DNA of 64,000 nucleotides from Shewanella sp. UCD-KL12 (GCF_001957125.1 NZ_MPHJ01000001.1:892320-956319); one strand, 5' to 3'. Positions 18,715 through 28,872 are shown, numbered from the stretch's first letter. Made by a program: numbers and translations. Notes: a model not told the origin generated them from the letters alone.

Positions 18715-20601
18715 ATGGAAGTCGAACTACTTGAAATTCGAAACTTCATCCGCCAGTACCCGCCGTTTGATCAGTTACCTGAAAAAGCATTAATTGAAGT
18801 TTCAAAAAGCGTCGAGATCTCTTATTACCGCGCAGACAGTATGATCATTGAGTTTAATGACAAAATACATGATCTCTTTATGATCCGCAGTGGTGTTGTC
18901 GAGGTATACCGTCGAACAGGTGAGTTGTATAACCGTCTGGATCAAGGTGGTCTATTTGGGCAGATGGGCTTACTCACCAGCAATAAAGTGCGTTATCCAG
19001 CGAAATCACTTAAAGACACGCTGTTGTACTGCATTCCTGAAAATATTTTTGATGAGTTTTGTGAGCGCTATGACGCCTTTGCAGATTTTGTCGAAGTTGA
19101 AGGTAGCGTACGATTACAGCAAGCGGTTGAAGATAATAGTGATGACGCCAACTCATTAACCACCTCAAAGGTAAAGACCTTACTCAGTGGTGCGCCTGTG
19201 ATGTTGCCTACTTCGACCACGATTCGAAATGTAGCTAAAATCATGTCAGAGGAGAATGTCTCTGCAGCAATCATCAATGATCCAAACCTTTCCGATGAGG
19301 GGGGGAATAGCTTTGTTGGGATTATTACTGAGAGCGACCTATGCTCTAAGGTTATCGCTCAAGGCTTAGATGTCGATACTCAAGTGGATGAGGTGATGTC
19401 TACAGAGCTTATCTCGTTAGATCACAACGCCTATATTTTCGAAGCCATGTTATTAATGCTTCGCTATAACGTGCATCACCTGCCTATTCTTAAAAATAAA
19501 CAGCCCATTGGTTTAATCGAAGTCAGCGATATTATTCGGTATGAATCACAAAATAGCTTGTTATTTGTCAGCAGTATTTTTCAGCAAAATAGCATTGAAG
19601 ATTTGATCATGTTGTCGAGTCAGCTCAAAGACTGTTTTGTTCGTATGATCAATGAAGACGCAAATTCACATATGGTCGGCCGGGCGATGTCTGAGATCGG
19701 GCGTAGTTTTAAACAGCGTTTACTTGAGTTAGCCGAAGAGAAACTAGGACCACCGCCAGTGCCTTACTGCTTCTTAGCGCTTGGCTCAATGGCGCGTGAT
19801 GAACAGCTTATCGTGACCGACCAAGATAATGCATTGATCCTTGATAATGACTATCAAGAAGCATTGCATGGTGACTACTTCAGCGAGCTTGCCACCTATG
19901 TGTGTGATGGCCTAGCCCAGTGCGGCTATACCTACTGTACAGGTGATATTATGGCGACAAACCCAGAGTATCGAAAAACACAATCTCAATGGGAGGCATG
20001 CTTTGCTGATTGGATTGATCATCCCAATCCCCAGGCGTTGCTCAATTGTTCAATATTTTTCGATCTATACGGTGTGTACGGCAGACCCAAATGGGCTGAG
20101 CAGCTCAATGCCTTTGTTTTGAGAAAGGCGAAAAAGAACAACCGTTTCTTGGCCTGTCTGGCAAGAAATGCATTAAACCGCACGCCACCACTGGGTTTCT
20201 TTAAAGACTTTGTGATGGAAAAAGATGGCCGTCATAACAACTCAATCAACTTAAAAAGGCGAGGTACAGCGCCATTAGCCGATCTTATTCGTGTGCACGC
20301 GTTAGCCATTGGCTCCCAGTCACAGAACTCATTTGACCGATTGGAAGACATTATGGAGGCGGGGATTTTGCCTCCATTGAAGGGGAAAGACCTGCAACAT
20401 GCGATGGAATTTATCTCCTTAGTGAGAATTCGTCACCAAGCGTTAGATATTGAATCAGAGCAAGAGCCCGATAATAATATCGAGCCTGAAAACATGTCAG
20501 ACTTTGAACGGCGTAATTTAAAAGATGCATTCTTGGTGCTAAGCAGTGCGCAAAACTTCTTAAAGTTCCGTTACACAGCCAATAGCATGCAGGTGAAATA
20601 A
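18715..20601 (+). CDS. cNMP-binding / CBS-pair / DUF294 nucleotidyltransferase-like signalling protein
   Basis: A 628-residue cytoplasmic protein. Order of domains: cyclic-nucleotide-binding-like domain (about 15-120), a tandem CBS pair (about 155-280, with VGIITESDLCSKV and IGLIEVSDIIRY), a DUF294 putative nucleotidyltransferase domain containing LGSMARDEQLIVTDQDNAL (about 350-460), and a DUF294 C-terminal helical domain. GSxxRxE-type motifs with D-x-D suggest a nucleotidyltransferase fold as in GlnD, but activity is unproven. Its stop codon overlaps the start of the exonuclease gene by one base (TAATG), so the pair is translationally coupled. The ligand is unknown. Confidence 0.88.
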   Translation: MEVELLEIRNFIRQYPPFDQLPEKALIEVSKSVEISYYRADSMIIEFNDKIHDLFMIRSGVVEVYRRTGELYNRLDQGGLFGQMGLLTSNKVRYPAKSLKDTLLYCIPENIFDEFCERYDAFADFVEVEGSVRLQQAVEDNSDDANSLTTSKVKTLLSGAPVMLPTSTTIRNVAKIMSEENVSAAIINDPNLSDEGGNSFVGIITESDLCSKVIAQGLDVDTQVDEVMSTELISLDHNAYIFEAMLLMLRYNVHHLPILKNKQPIGLIEVSDIIRYESQNSLLFVSSIFQQNSIEDLIMLSSQLKDCFVRMINEDANSHMVGRAMSEIGRSFKQRLLELAEEKLGPPPVPYCFLALGSMARDEQLIVTDQDNALILDNDYQEALHGDYFSELATYVCDGLAQCGYTYCTGDIMATNPEYRKTQSQWEACFADWIDHPNPQALLNCSIFFDLYGVYGRPKWAEQLNAFVLRKAKKNNRFLACLARNALNRTPPLGFFKDFVMEKDGRHNNSINLKRRGTAPLADLIRVHALAIGSQSQNSFDRLEDIMEAGILPPLKGKDLQHAMEFISLVRIRHQALDIESEQEPDNNIEPENMSDFERRNLKDAFLVLSSAQNFLKFRYTANSMQVK

Positions 20602-21317
20602 TGCAAAATTTCACCAATCAAGAGGTATTAAACTGGAAAGCTTTTTTGGAAATAAAAGCACTAGAGAGTCGCGATAGCCGTCTGACTCATTTTTATAATG
20701 CCAGTACTTTTCATGGTGAAACTAAACTTAAAGATATTGATTTTGTTGCTTTAGACTTTGAAACCACAGGGCTTGATGCAGATCAGAACAGCATAATTAG
20801 TATTGGATTAGTGCCTTTTACCCTACAACGAATTGCATGTAGACAAGCCAAGCATTGGTTTATAACGCCTGAAGATAAGCTACAAGAAGATTCAATCATC
20901 ATCCATGGTATAACGCACTCAGATCTTAAAGGTGCGCCAGACTTGATACGTATCTTAGAGCAGTTACTTGATGAACTTGCAGGAAAAATTGTCGTCGTTC
21001 ATTACCGCAGAATTGAGCGAGACTTTTTTGATGCGGCCTTAAGAAGCTTGATTAACGAGGGGATTGTGTTTCCTGTTGTAGATACCATGCAAATTGAAGC
21101 CGATATTTTACAAGCTCGGCCGAAAAGGTTTTTAGATTGGTTTAAAAAGAGTCGACCTGAGTCTATACGTCTCGCTAATAGCCGTGGCCGTTATAATCTC
21201 CCCACGTATCCACCACATGACGCTTTAACCGATGCGATTGCTACCGCTGAGCTGCTGCAAGCACAAATACATTATCACTTCACCCCAGATACGCCAATTA
21301 AGAAGCTTTGGCTGTAG
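20601..21317 (+). CDS. DEDDh 3'-5' exonuclease (DnaQ/RNase T-like)
   Basis: A 238-residue exonuclease-fold protein. Exo I is FVALDFETTGLDADQNSIIS, Exo II covers IVVVHYRRIERDFFDAAL and Exo III is HDALTDAIATAELL, giving the DEDDh set. A polIII-epsilon-like exonuclease next to a cNMP/CBS/DUF294 gene is a recurrent pairing in proteobacteria (from memory). The one-base overlap here supports a joint role, possibly in nucleotide or RNA metabolism. It is not the replicative DnaQ: it lacks the C-terminal alpha-binding region. Confidence 0.85.
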   Translation: MQNFTNQEVLNWKAFLEIKALESRDSRLTHFYNASTFHGETKLKDIDFVALDFETTGLDADQNSIISIGLVPFTLQRIACRQAKHWFITPEDKLQEDSIIIHGITHSDLKGAPDLIRILEQLLDELAGKIVVVHYRRIERDFFDAALRSLINEGIVFPVVDTMQIEADILQARPKRFLDWFKKSRPESIRLANSRGRYNLPTYPPHDALTDAIATAELLQAQIHYHFTPDTPIKKLWL

Positions 21318-21325
21318 CGTTAGTA

Positions 21326-21372
21326 AAAAAAACGAGTGATGAACTATTTAAAATAAGTCATCACTCGTGTTT
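21326..21372. terminator. Bidirectional terminator between the exonuclease and BCCT genes
   Basis: ACGAGTGATGA (21333-21343) pairs with TCATCACTCGT (21359-21369). On the minus strand the stem is followed by eight T, making it a strong terminator for the transporter gene. On the plus strand the tail is weaker. Confidence 0.88.
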
Positions 21373-21398
21373 AGCTTTTATCAAACCGATTTAACTGA

Positions 21399-22976
21399 TT
21401 ACTTTAAGCGTCGTTCTGTTCGTAGTCCAAGCAACAAGCTGACGCACATCACTAACAGAATAATCGTGAAGGGCAGGGCTGTTGAGATAGCGCCGGCTTG
21501 TAGCGCTTCAATCGCTTCTTTGCCACCCACCCAAACAAGCGCTGCTGCAATCGCGCCTTCGATAAAGGCCCAAAATACACGCTGCGGCACAGGTGCATCG
21601 ACTTTACCGCCTGATGTAATACTATCAATCACTAGTGAGCCAGAGTCTGAAGAGGTCACAAAGAAAACCAGTACTAATACAATGGCAAGTAGAGACAAAA
21701 TGCTGCCCATAGGTAAGGCATCAAACATTTGGAACATAGCCAGAGGCACTTCAGTTAAGCCTTTTTCGCCTAGAGTACCGACTTTATTGACGATTTGATC
21801 GATGGCTACACCACCAAAAACCGACATCCAAAGGGTAGTGACCACTGTAGGTACAATTAATACGGCCATCATGAATTCACGAATTGTGCGTCCACGAGAG
21901 ATACGTGCGATGAACATGCCGACAAAAGGAGACCACGAAATCCACCATGCCCAATAGAAAACAGTCCAGCCATGCATCCATGCTTCATCTTCACGGCCGC
22001 TTGGATTACTCAATGGAATGATGTTTTCAATGTAGCCCATAACAGTTGTTGGTATGGTGCCCATGGAAACGGCAAATGTCACTAACGCTACAAAAACAAC
22101 GAGAGCCAATGCCAACAGCATGTTGACATTACTGATGATCTTAACGCCGCCATCAATACCACGGAATACCGACACAACTGCTAATAAGGTCACTATAAAT
22201 ATAATAGCAATCTGCAGCATAATGCCGTTATCCATACCAAAGACATGATGGAAACCACTAGCGGCCTGTTGCGCACCTAATCCCAGTGAAGTTGCAAGAC
22301 CAAACAGGGTAGCTAGTACCGCTAGAATATCAACAACATGTCCTGGCCAGCCCCAAGTTCGATCGCCTAAGATGGGGTAGAAGACTGAGCGCATAGAAAG
22401 CGGTAAGCCTTTATTGTAAGCGAAAAATGCTAAGGACAATGACACCACACCATAAATGGCCCAAGGGTGAAGTCCCCAATGGTACATGGTGGCACCAAGT
22501 GCAAGTTTAGCGGCTTCAGGGGTATTAGGAGTCACGTTTAATGGCGTTTCGTACCAGCCAGTAAAGTAAGCTGCAGGCTCTGCAACACCCCAAAACATCA
22601 ATCCAATTCCCATACCTGCGGCAAACAGCATGGCTATCCATGACAATAAAGAGTAATCCGTTTTTGCTTCATCTCCACCAAGACGAATTTTGCCATAGGG
22701 AGACACAATCATTGCTAAGCAAAAAATTACAAAAATATTGGCAGACCACATAAACAAACCATCAAAAGCGCCAATGATTTTCCATTTTATGCCGTCTAAT
22801 ACCGCTTTAGATGTTTCAGGATCGACCAGTAATATAGCGACTAAGAAAAGACCTATTAAGGAAGCGCTGATCCCAAAAACAGGGTTATGAACATCAAAGC
22901 CCCATTTTTGAATATTATCTTGCCCGACTGTGTAATCGGTATTATCAATACTGTATTTATCTTTTTTAGTATTCAT
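21399..22976 (-). CDS. BCCT family betaine/choline/carnitine transporter
   Basis: A 525-residue inner-membrane transporter with twelve predicted helices. The family signature WAWWISWSPFVGMFIARISR is present, as is the GMGIGLMFWGVAEPA glycine stretch in TM3. Members couple Na+ or H+ to uptake of glycine betaine, choline or related osmolytes. The short C-terminal tail suggests less osmosensory regulation than BetP. The ATG has GAGG a few bases upstream. It is a single gene with its own terminator. Substrate is not determinable from sequence. Confidence 0.88.
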   Translation of the reverse strand: MNTKKDKYSIDNTDYTVGQDNIQKWGFDVHNPVFGISASLIGLFLVAILLVDPETSKAVLDGIKWKIIGAFDGLFMWSANIFVIFCLAMIVSPYGKIRLGGDEAKTDYSLLSWIAMLFAAGMGIGLMFWGVAEPAAYFTGWYETPLNVTPNTPEAAKLALGATMYHWGLHPWAIYGVVSLSLAFFAYNKGLPLSMRSVFYPILGDRTWGWPGHVVDILAVLATLFGLATSLGLGAQQAASGFHHVFGMDNGIMLQIAIIFIVTLLAVVSVFRGIDGGVKIISNVNMLLALALVVFVALVTFAVSMGTIPTTVMGYIENIIPLSNPSGREDEAWMHGWTVFYWAWWISWSPFVGMFIARISRGRTIREFMMAVLIVPTVVTTLWMSVFGGVAIDQIVNKVGTLGEKGLTEVPLAMFQMFDALPMGSILSLLAIVLVLVFFVTSSDSGSLVIDSITSGGKVDAPVPQRVFWAFIEGAIAAALVWVGGKEAIEALQAGAISTALPFTIILLVMCVSLLLGLRTERRLK

Positions 22977-23221
22977 TTACCCTCGTTTAGAACGATTTTC
23001 ATTTGAAAAATGTAAGTATATTTTACGTTATAAGACGGCAACTTGCAGCTTATTGCTAAACCTATCTCATTTTGAATGAAAAGTAAGCAAGTCTTAGGTT
23101 GGATTAAATCACACGTTACAGACCCAAAAGTAATAAATGTAACTCACTTCATTCTCAAGCTGTCACTGCCTTGTTAGAATGCAGCAACTCTAAGCATTCT
23201 CCTCACTCTTTGGGAACCAAA

Positions 23222-24382
23222 ATGAAGATCCTTGCCGATGAAAATATGCCTTATGTCCAGCAGCTGTTTGGTGATTTGGGCACGATTGAAACAGTTAATG
23301 GTAGGGAGCTTACACCGGAGCAGGTGAGTGATGCCGATGTACTCTTGGTTCGCTCTGTGACGCAAGTTAACGACGCTTTACTGTCTCTCAATAGCAAACT
23401 TAAGTTTGTGGGTAGTGCCACTATAGGCACAGACCATATTGATACCCATTACCTTGCAAGCCGAGGCATTCCCTTCAGTAATGCTCCCGGTTGCAATGCG
23501 ACAGCCGTTGGAGAGTTTGCATTCATCGCGCTTCTAGAGTTAGCTCAGCGCTTTGGTGAGCAGCTCAAAGAAAAAACTGTGGGCATAGTCGGCGCAGGGA
23601 ATACAGGCACCGCCGTTGCTAAATGTCTTGAAGCTTATGGTGTTAAAGTGTTACTGCACGATCCTATTATTGCCGATAACGACCCGAGAGACTTTGTCTC
23701 GATAGATGAGCTTATCAAGGCGTGTGATGTGATAAGCCTGCATGTGCCTATTACGAGAGCGGGTGAGCATAAAACCTGGTATCTATTTGATGAAGCTAGG
23801 CTCAATAGCCTTAAGCTTGGTACTTGGCTGCTTAACTGCTGCCGCGGTGAAGTGATAGATAATCGAGCGCTGATTAAGGTGAAGCAAACGCGAGATGATA
23901 TCAAGGTGGTACTTGATGTGTGGGAAGGGGAGCCAAACCCTATGCTAGATTTAATTCCCTACGTTGAGTTGGCTACACCTCATATTGCAGGTTATAGCTT
24001 AGAGGGCAAAGCGCGCGGAACATATATGCTCTATCAAAAGCTGATGACAGTGCTGGGAAGGGAGGTTGATAAATCGATGACTTCATTATTGCCAGCTCTT
24101 TGGAGCACCCAGTTAGATATTGCAAACCTACCTAGTGAAAGAGCCTTATTACAGCTTTCTCGTTTCATCTATGATCTTCGTGATGACGATGCACTGTTTA
24201 GAAAAACGATGGGTGCTGGATCGGTAAAAAATGCAGCTGATAATTCTCTTAATAACAATGGGTTTGACCTTATGAGAAAAAATCACAAGCATAGACGCGA
24301 ATTTAGTGCCTTAAGGGTAGCAAACAGTGGTGTTTCTGATGTAAATTGGTTGTCCAATTTAGGTTTTTCAGGAGTCGATTAG
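23222..24382 (+). CDS. pdxB: Erythronate-4-phosphate dehydrogenase
   Basis: A 386-residue D-2-hydroxyacid dehydrogenase that oxidises 4-phosphoerythronate in pyridoxal phosphate synthesis. The N-terminus [17 protein letters not shown] is diagnostic. The NAD-binding motif is [18 protein letters not shown]; catalytic regions include [12 protein letters not shown] and [16 protein letters not shown]. The ATG at 23222 is preferred to the upstream TTG at 23171 because it gives the canonical start. It is followed after five bases by asd, so the two are likely cotranscribed. E. coli has the asd-like usg in the same place. Confidence 0.95.
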   Translation: MKILADENMPYVQQLFGDLGTIETVNGRELTPEQVSDADVLLVRSVTQVNDALLSLNSKLKFVGSATIGTDHIDTHYLASRGIPFSNAPGCNATAVGEFAFIALLELAQRFGEQLKEKTVGIVGAGNTGTAVAKCLEAYGVKVLLHDPIIADNDPRDFVSIDELIKACDVISLHVPITRAGEHKTWYLFDEARLNSLKLGTWLLNCCRGEVIDNRALIKVKQTRDDIKVVLDVWEGEPNPMLDLIPYVELATPHIAGYSLEGKARGTYMLYQKLMTVLGREVDKSMTSLLPALWSTQLDIANLPSERALLQLSRFIYDLRDDDALFRKTMGAGSVKNAADNSLNNNGFDLMRKNHKHRREFSALRVANSGVSDVNWLSNLGFSGVD

Positions 24383-24387
24383 TAATT

Positions 24388-25404
24388 ATGTCGCAAGAAT
24401 TTAATGTTGTCGTATTAGGTGCATCGGGCGCAGTGGGTCAAACTATGATTGAGATCCTCGAAGAGCGCAAATTTCCAGTTGCAAATTTATACCCTTTAGC
24501 CAGTAGTCGTAGTGCTGGTGATACGGTCAGCTTCCATGGTAAACAGGTAGAAATTCTTGACGTAGACACCTTTGACTGGTCTCAGGCGCAGATAGGCTTC
24601 TTCTCTGCTGGTGGTGATGTCTCTGAAAAGTGGGCGCCTATCGCTGCTGAAAATGGTTGTGTTGTTATTGATAACACTTCGCACTTCAGATATGACATCG
24701 ATGTGCCGCTAGTAATACCTGAAGTTAACCCTGAAGCGATTGCTGATTTCCGTAACCGTAATATTATTGCTAACCCGAACTGCTCAACAATTCAGATGTT
24801 AGTTGCGCTTAAGCCAATTTATGATGCGTTTGGTATTTCACGTATTAACGTGGCAACGTACCAATCCGTATCGGGCTCGGGCAAACAAGCGATTGAAGAG
24901 CTTGCGGGTCAATGTGCAAAGTTACTCCAAGGTCTCCCTGTAGAACCTGAAGCATATCCTAAGCAAATTGCGTTTAATGTTCTGCCGCAAATTGATAAGT
25001 TTATGGATAATGGTTACACCAAAGAGGAGATGAAGATGGTCTGGGAAACCCAGAAAATCTTCGGTGATGACAATATTGTCGTTAACCCAACAGCGGTACG
25101 TGTTCCGGTATTTTACGGTCACTCAGAAGCTGTTCACTTGGAAACTATCCAACCTGTAGAAGCTGAAGATGTTAAAGCTGTGTTACGTGGCGCTCAAGGT
25201 ATTGAACTTTTTGAGTCTGACGATGAATACCCAACAGCGGTGACTGAGTCTGCGGGTACTGATCCTGTTTATGTGGGACGTGTACGTAAAGACATCTCAC
25301 ATTCTCATGGGGTAAACCTTTGGGTTGTATCTGATAATATTAGGAAAGGTGCAGCACTGAACAGTGTTCAGATAGCTGAAGTTTTGATTAGAGATTATTA
25401 CTAA
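24388..25404 (+). CDS. asd: Aspartate-semialdehyde dehydrogenase
   Basis: A 338-residue enzyme that makes L-aspartate 4-semialdehyde from aspartyl phosphate for lysine, methionine, threonine and cell-wall diaminopimelate. NADP site: VVVLGASGAVGQTMIEIL. The active-site cysteine is in NPNCSTIQM, and the Q/H region is in YQSVSGSGKQAIEEL. Because the cysteine is intact it is a real Asd rather than the inactive homologue Usg found at this position in E. coli. The ATG at 24388 lies just after the pdxB stop; AGGAG is somewhat far (about 13 bases). Confidence 0.93.
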   Translation: MSQEFNVVVLGASGAVGQTMIEILEERKFPVANLYPLASSRSAGDTVSFHGKQVEILDVDTFDWSQAQIGFFSAGGDVSEKWAPIAAENGCVVIDNTSHFRYDIDVPLVIPEVNPEAIADFRNRNIIANPNCSTIQMLVALKPIYDAFGISRINVATYQSVSGSGKQAIEELAGQCAKLLQGLPVEPEAYPKQIAFNVLPQIDKFMDNGYTKEEMKMVWETQKIFGDDNIVVNPTAVRVPVFYGHSEAVHLETIQPVEAEDVKAVLRGAQGIELFESDDEYPTAVTESAGTDPVYVGRVRKDISHSHGVNLWVVSDNIRKGAALNSVQIAEVLIRDYY

Positions 25405-25441
25405 TTTCTAAGCGTTAAAACGCATTTAAGCCTATTTTGAT

Positions 25442-25473
25442 GAAAAAGCCTGCAATTATGCAGGCTTTTTTTG
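25442..25473 (+). terminator. Rho-independent terminator after asd
   Basis: AAAAAGCCTGCA-ATTA-TGCAGGCTTTTTTT. Confidence 0.92.
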
Positions 25474-25607
25474 TTTTAGCAGTTGTTTTTGAATTGTGAA
25501 CAGTAGCAGACCTGTGATTTCTGGTTTATAGTAATCTCAATAAATACAATCGCCTAAAGCTATGCTGCGATAACAGCAGTAACATTACGCTTGAAAGGGA
25601 AGAATTG

Positions 25608-28600
25608 ATGAACTTTCGCACTTCATATCTTGTCGGTCTGATGGCCTCAGCTCTACTTATTTTTACTGTTAGTCCGCTGGAACAAAGCGCCTTTGCTGCT
25701 GAGCCACTTAAGATCACAGGGCCCGATGGTGAGGTCAGACAAACTGCGCGTCAATACGGCCCGACTCAGTCATCAGATACCTTCTGGAGCATAGCGCAAA
25801 AGGTGCGCCCAGATAGTAGCGTAAGCATCTACCAGGTGATGGCTGCGATTTATGATGCCAACCCCCATGCATTTTCAAACGCAAACTTTAATAGCCTTGA
25901 GAAAGGGATGATACTGCTTATCCCATCTAAAGAGTTGATGTCTGCCATTCCAAAAAGTATGGCAAAGGCGAGAGCTGAAAGTAATGATAAAGATTGGCAG
26001 AGAGCAACTCAGCCAGCAAAAGCCACAGTAGCGCCAACGCCTACAGAGACAGTAGCTGAAACAAAGGCGCCAGTTAGACCTGTCACCTTACCTATCATTG
26101 CACCGGACACAGAGGCGCCTTCCACTGAGAGTGTGGATGGCGTAGCAGAGCTAACCGCTAAACTTGAAGAAGCTGAAGCTAAAAACCTTGAGCTGACCGA
26201 TGAGTTAGGCAGAGCGCAAGATCAACTTGACTTAGGTAGTAATGATACCGACACGCTTAAAGGCAAGATTGAAGAGCTCAATGAGCAAGTTGCTATCTTA
26301 GAAGAGCAGCTGCAGATAAGTAAACAGCAAGGTGCTGGGCTGACTGAGGAGGTCAAATCTCTTCAAGAGCAGATTGCAGCGCTACAAACTCCAGAGCCTG
26401 AAGCGCCTTCCGATCAATGGCGCAGCTTTATGGACAACCCACTATTGCTAGTCGGTGCTATCTCTATTCCTGCCATTGTATTACTTGTATTGCTATGGCT
26501 ATTCCTAAGACGTCGTAAAGATGAAGGTAAGATCTCAGAGGAGCAGGCTGAGCAAGGTGAAGCTGAAACGCCACCTACTGCAGCTGTTGAAGATTCTTCA
26601 CCTGATCTAGATGCCGTCTCAGAGCAAGCTGCTGAAGATGATGCCGGCGCAATGGCAGTGCACTTAGATACTGAGGAGGATGATTCCATTGACTCCTTGA
26701 TGAGTGTCGATTCGAGTGAATTAGCGCCAGAAGTTGATATGAGTCTAGATTCTGATCAAGTTGACCTTGCTTCAGAGATGTTTGTAGACCCAGGTGAAAC
26801 AGCCGCTGAAGAGGAGCCTGCTGAGGAGGAGGGGCAATCGTTAGATGATCTATGGGCTGAAGCGATGGGCGAGCAAGATGAAGAGGAGTCTAAGCCCAAT
26901 GAAGAGGATGACTTAGATTCATTGCTTGCGGGCTTTGATGAGCCAGAAGCCCCCGCTGTTACTGCCGATGAGAGCATAGAAGAGGACGCTGAAGAGAGTG
27001 TGGAGCTCAGCACGCCAACTGAAGATGTGAGCAAGCTTGTTTCTGAAGATGATCTCGACTCATTACTGGCCGGTTTCGATGAACCAGCAGCTGAGAATTC
27101 ACAACCTGAGGAAGTTGCAGAAACACCTGCTGAAGATGATTTAGATTCGCTGCTTGCAGGCTTTGATGAGCCAGCCGAGGAACCCGCTGCTGAGCCGGAA
27201 GCTGAGTCAGTTGCTGAGAGTGTGGCTGAAGATGCCACAGAGATTGCGGAAACACCTGCCGAAGATGATTTAGATTCACTCCTTGCAGGTTTTGATGAGT
27301 CAGCCGAGGAACCGGTTGCTGAGTCTGCTGCGAGTGTGGCTGAAGATGAAACAGATATTGCGGAAACCTCTGCCGAAGACGATATAGATTCATTGCTTGC
27401 AGGCTTTGATGAGCCTGCAGTGCCTACTGAAGAGGCGGTAGAAACAGGTGATGAACCTGCTGCAGAAGATGATTTGGATGCACTCCTAGGCGATCTGGCG
27501 TCAAATGAAGAGCCAGAAAATGCCACAGATGACTTAGATATCACAAATGACTCTGATATCACTGATGCTATTTCGGCCGAACTAGAAAGTGAAATTACAG
27601 TTGCGAATGATGAAGAGGATTTAGATGCGCTGCTAGCAGGCTTCGATGAGCCTAGCACTGAACTTAGCACTGAGCCTTCCAATGATGACACTGATTTGAG
27701 TGATGCCATCTCTGCCGAGCTTGAGGGAGAGGTCAAAACACAAGACGATAGTGAAGAGGATTTAGATGCGCTGTTAGCGGGCTTCGATGAGCCTAGTACA
27801 GCGGCTGATGACGCCGCTACAGATAATGCTGAAGCGCTCGCCACTGAGCAACCGGACCTAAGCGATGCCATCTCTGCAGAGCTTGAAGGCGAGGTCACAG
27901 ATAGTGAAACGAGTGAAGATGATTTGGACTCGCTACTTGCTGAGTTTGATATTGCCGATTCAGGTATAGCTGAAACGTTAGATATGCCAGCCGATGATAT
28001 TCCAGAAGATATCAGCGCACCTTTGGTTGATGATACAGGCAAAAAAGATGAAGCATTGGACTCACTGCTTGCCGATCTAGAAGCTGTAGACCCAGCAACT
28101 GCAAAGGATCCTGTTGCGGTTAAAGGGACTGGTGGTATGTTTGCCGACCTTAAAGGCGGTAAGAAGAGCGATGACAACAGTTTAGACTGGGAGTCAGCAA
28201 ACTCCGAACAAGCGCCTGTTATCACGCCGTCGAGCAATGATGAGTTATTAAATCAAGAGTCTTCATCGGCCATCGATGACATTGACGCAGGCTCGCTAAG
28301 TCTCAGTAGTGATGATGACAGTAAACTTACCGTCGATGAAGCGTTAGCGGCGTTAGATGCTGAAGAGCTAGATAAATCTCCTGCTGTTGCAGTCCCTGAG
28401 CATGATCTCACGACGTTCCAGAAAGACAATGGCTTTATCGATATCGATCGTTTGTTAAATGATGCTGATGAAGATGAGTTGGAAACCGATCAGTATAAAG
28501 AGCTCGATGTTGATATGGGCGAGCTAGATAACTTGATGGGTAACGCCGCCATGGTCGATGTTGATGATGAGGAGAACTCAGTTAACGCTAAACTAGACTT

Positions 28601-28724
28601 GGCTCGCGCTTATATTGAAATAGATGATAACGACAGTGCTAAGGCCTTGCTAAAAGAGGTGAAGCTCGATGGTAATACTAGGCAGCAAGAGGAAGCCGAC
28701 GGCTTACTCCAAACCTTAGATTAA
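25608..28724 (+). CDS. fimV: FimV/HubP polar inner-membrane protein
   Basis: A 1038-residue protein of the FimV/HubP family, a pole-organising hub that affects pili, flagella and chemoreceptor placement. After a signal sequence comes a periplasmic LysM-like domain (FWSIAQKVRPDSSVSIYQVM, about 55-110), a coiled coil (about 180-265) and one membrane helix (about 277-300, IPAIVLLVLLWLFL). A very acidic cytoplasmic region (about 310-930) with repeated DDLDSLLAGFDEP modules follows, and the conserved C-terminal FimV domain (LDLARAYIEIDDNDSAKALL) ends the protein. Start: the ATG at 25608 has AGGGAAG upstream; a TTG immediately before it is ignored. Flanked by terminators on both sides, it is monocistronic. 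Confidence 0.93.
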   Translation: MNFRTSYLVGLMASALLIFTVSPLEQSAFAAEPLKITGPDGEVRQTARQYGPTQSSDTFWSIAQKVRPDSSVSIYQVMAAIYDANPHAFSNANFNSLEKGMILLIPSKELMSAIPKSMAKARAESNDKDWQRATQPAKATVAPTPTETVAETKAPVRPVTLPIIAPDTEAPSTESVDGVAELTAKLEEAEAKNLELTDELGRAQDQLDLGSNDTDTLKGKIEELNEQVAILEEQLQISKQQGAGLTEEVKSLQEQIAALQTPEPEAPSDQWRSFMDNPLLLVGAISIPAIVLLVLLWLFLRRRKDEGKISEEQAEQGEAETPPTAAVEDSSPDLDAVSEQAAEDDAGAMAVHLDTEEDDSIDSLMSVDSSELAPEVDMSLDSDQVDLASEMFVDPGETAAEEEPAEEEGQSLDDLWAEAMGEQDEEESKPNEEDDLDSLLAGFDEPEAPAVTADESIEEDAEESVELSTPTEDVSKLVSEDDLDSLLAGFDEPAAENSQPEEVAETPAEDDLDSLLAGFDEPAEEPAAEPEAESVAESVAEDATEIAETPAEDDLDSLLAGFDESAEEPVAESAASVAEDETDIAETSAEDDIDSLLAGFDEPAVPTEEAVETGDEPAAEDDLDALLGDLASNEEPENATDDLDITNDSDITDAISAELESEITVANDEEDLDALLAGFDEPSTELSTEPSNDDTDLSDAISAELEGEVKTQDDSEEDLDALLAGFDEPSTAADDAATDNAEALATEQPDLSDAISAELEGEVTDSETSEDDLDSLLAEFDIADSGIAETLDMPADDIPEDISAPLVDDTGKKDEALDSLLADLEAVDPATAKDPVAVKGTGGMFADLKGGKKSDDNSLDWESANSEQAPVITPSSNDELLNQESSSAIDDIDAGSLSLSSDDDSKLTVDEALAALDAEELDKSPAVAVPEHDLTTFQKDNGFIDIDRLLNDADEDELETDQYKELDVDMGELDNLMGNAAMVDVDDEENSVNAKLDLARAYIEIDDNDSAKALLKEVKLDGNTRQQEEADGLLQTLD
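26900..28090 (+). repeat. Degenerate acidic repeats in fimV
   Basis: About ten imperfect copies encoding a D-D-L-D-S-L-L-A-G-F-D-E-P core at irregular spacing. Three copies of a second module, DLSDAISAELEGEV, are interleaved in the later part. Copies differ at synonymous sites, so the array is old or conversion-prone rather than a recent expansion. Confidence 0.85.
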
Positions 28725-28743
28725 ATTTTTATCATTTCTTAAG

Positions 28744-28769
28744 AAACGACGCATTTCGCGTCGTTTTTT
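28744..28769 (+). terminator. Rho-independent terminator after fimV
   Basis: AAACGACGC (28744-28752) pairs with GCGTCGTTT (28758-28766) and runs into T. Confidence 0.9.
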
Positions 28770-28872
28770 ATTATCTGAAATTCAACAATGTGCTAAAATC
28801 CGCGCCCAAATAGATTTATCGGCTTTAGGTTAAATGGCGGCGCGAATACATTCAGTCGTCCAAAGAGGATAT

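Noticed and set aside
21367..21798. A 143-codon plus-strand frame opposite the BCCT gene
   Set aside because: Antisense to conserved transporter sequence; composition and lack of a ribosome site mark it as a shadow.
27007..27393. Another minus-strand frame inside fimV, rich in Gln, Leu and His
   Set aside because: Repeat-driven shadow of fimV in a second antisense frame.
26756..28237. A 493-codon open frame on the minus strand, rich in serine and alanine
   Set aside because: It is the antisense shadow of the acidic fimV repeats (Asp/Glu/Leu codons read backward). It has no ribosome site or family signature.
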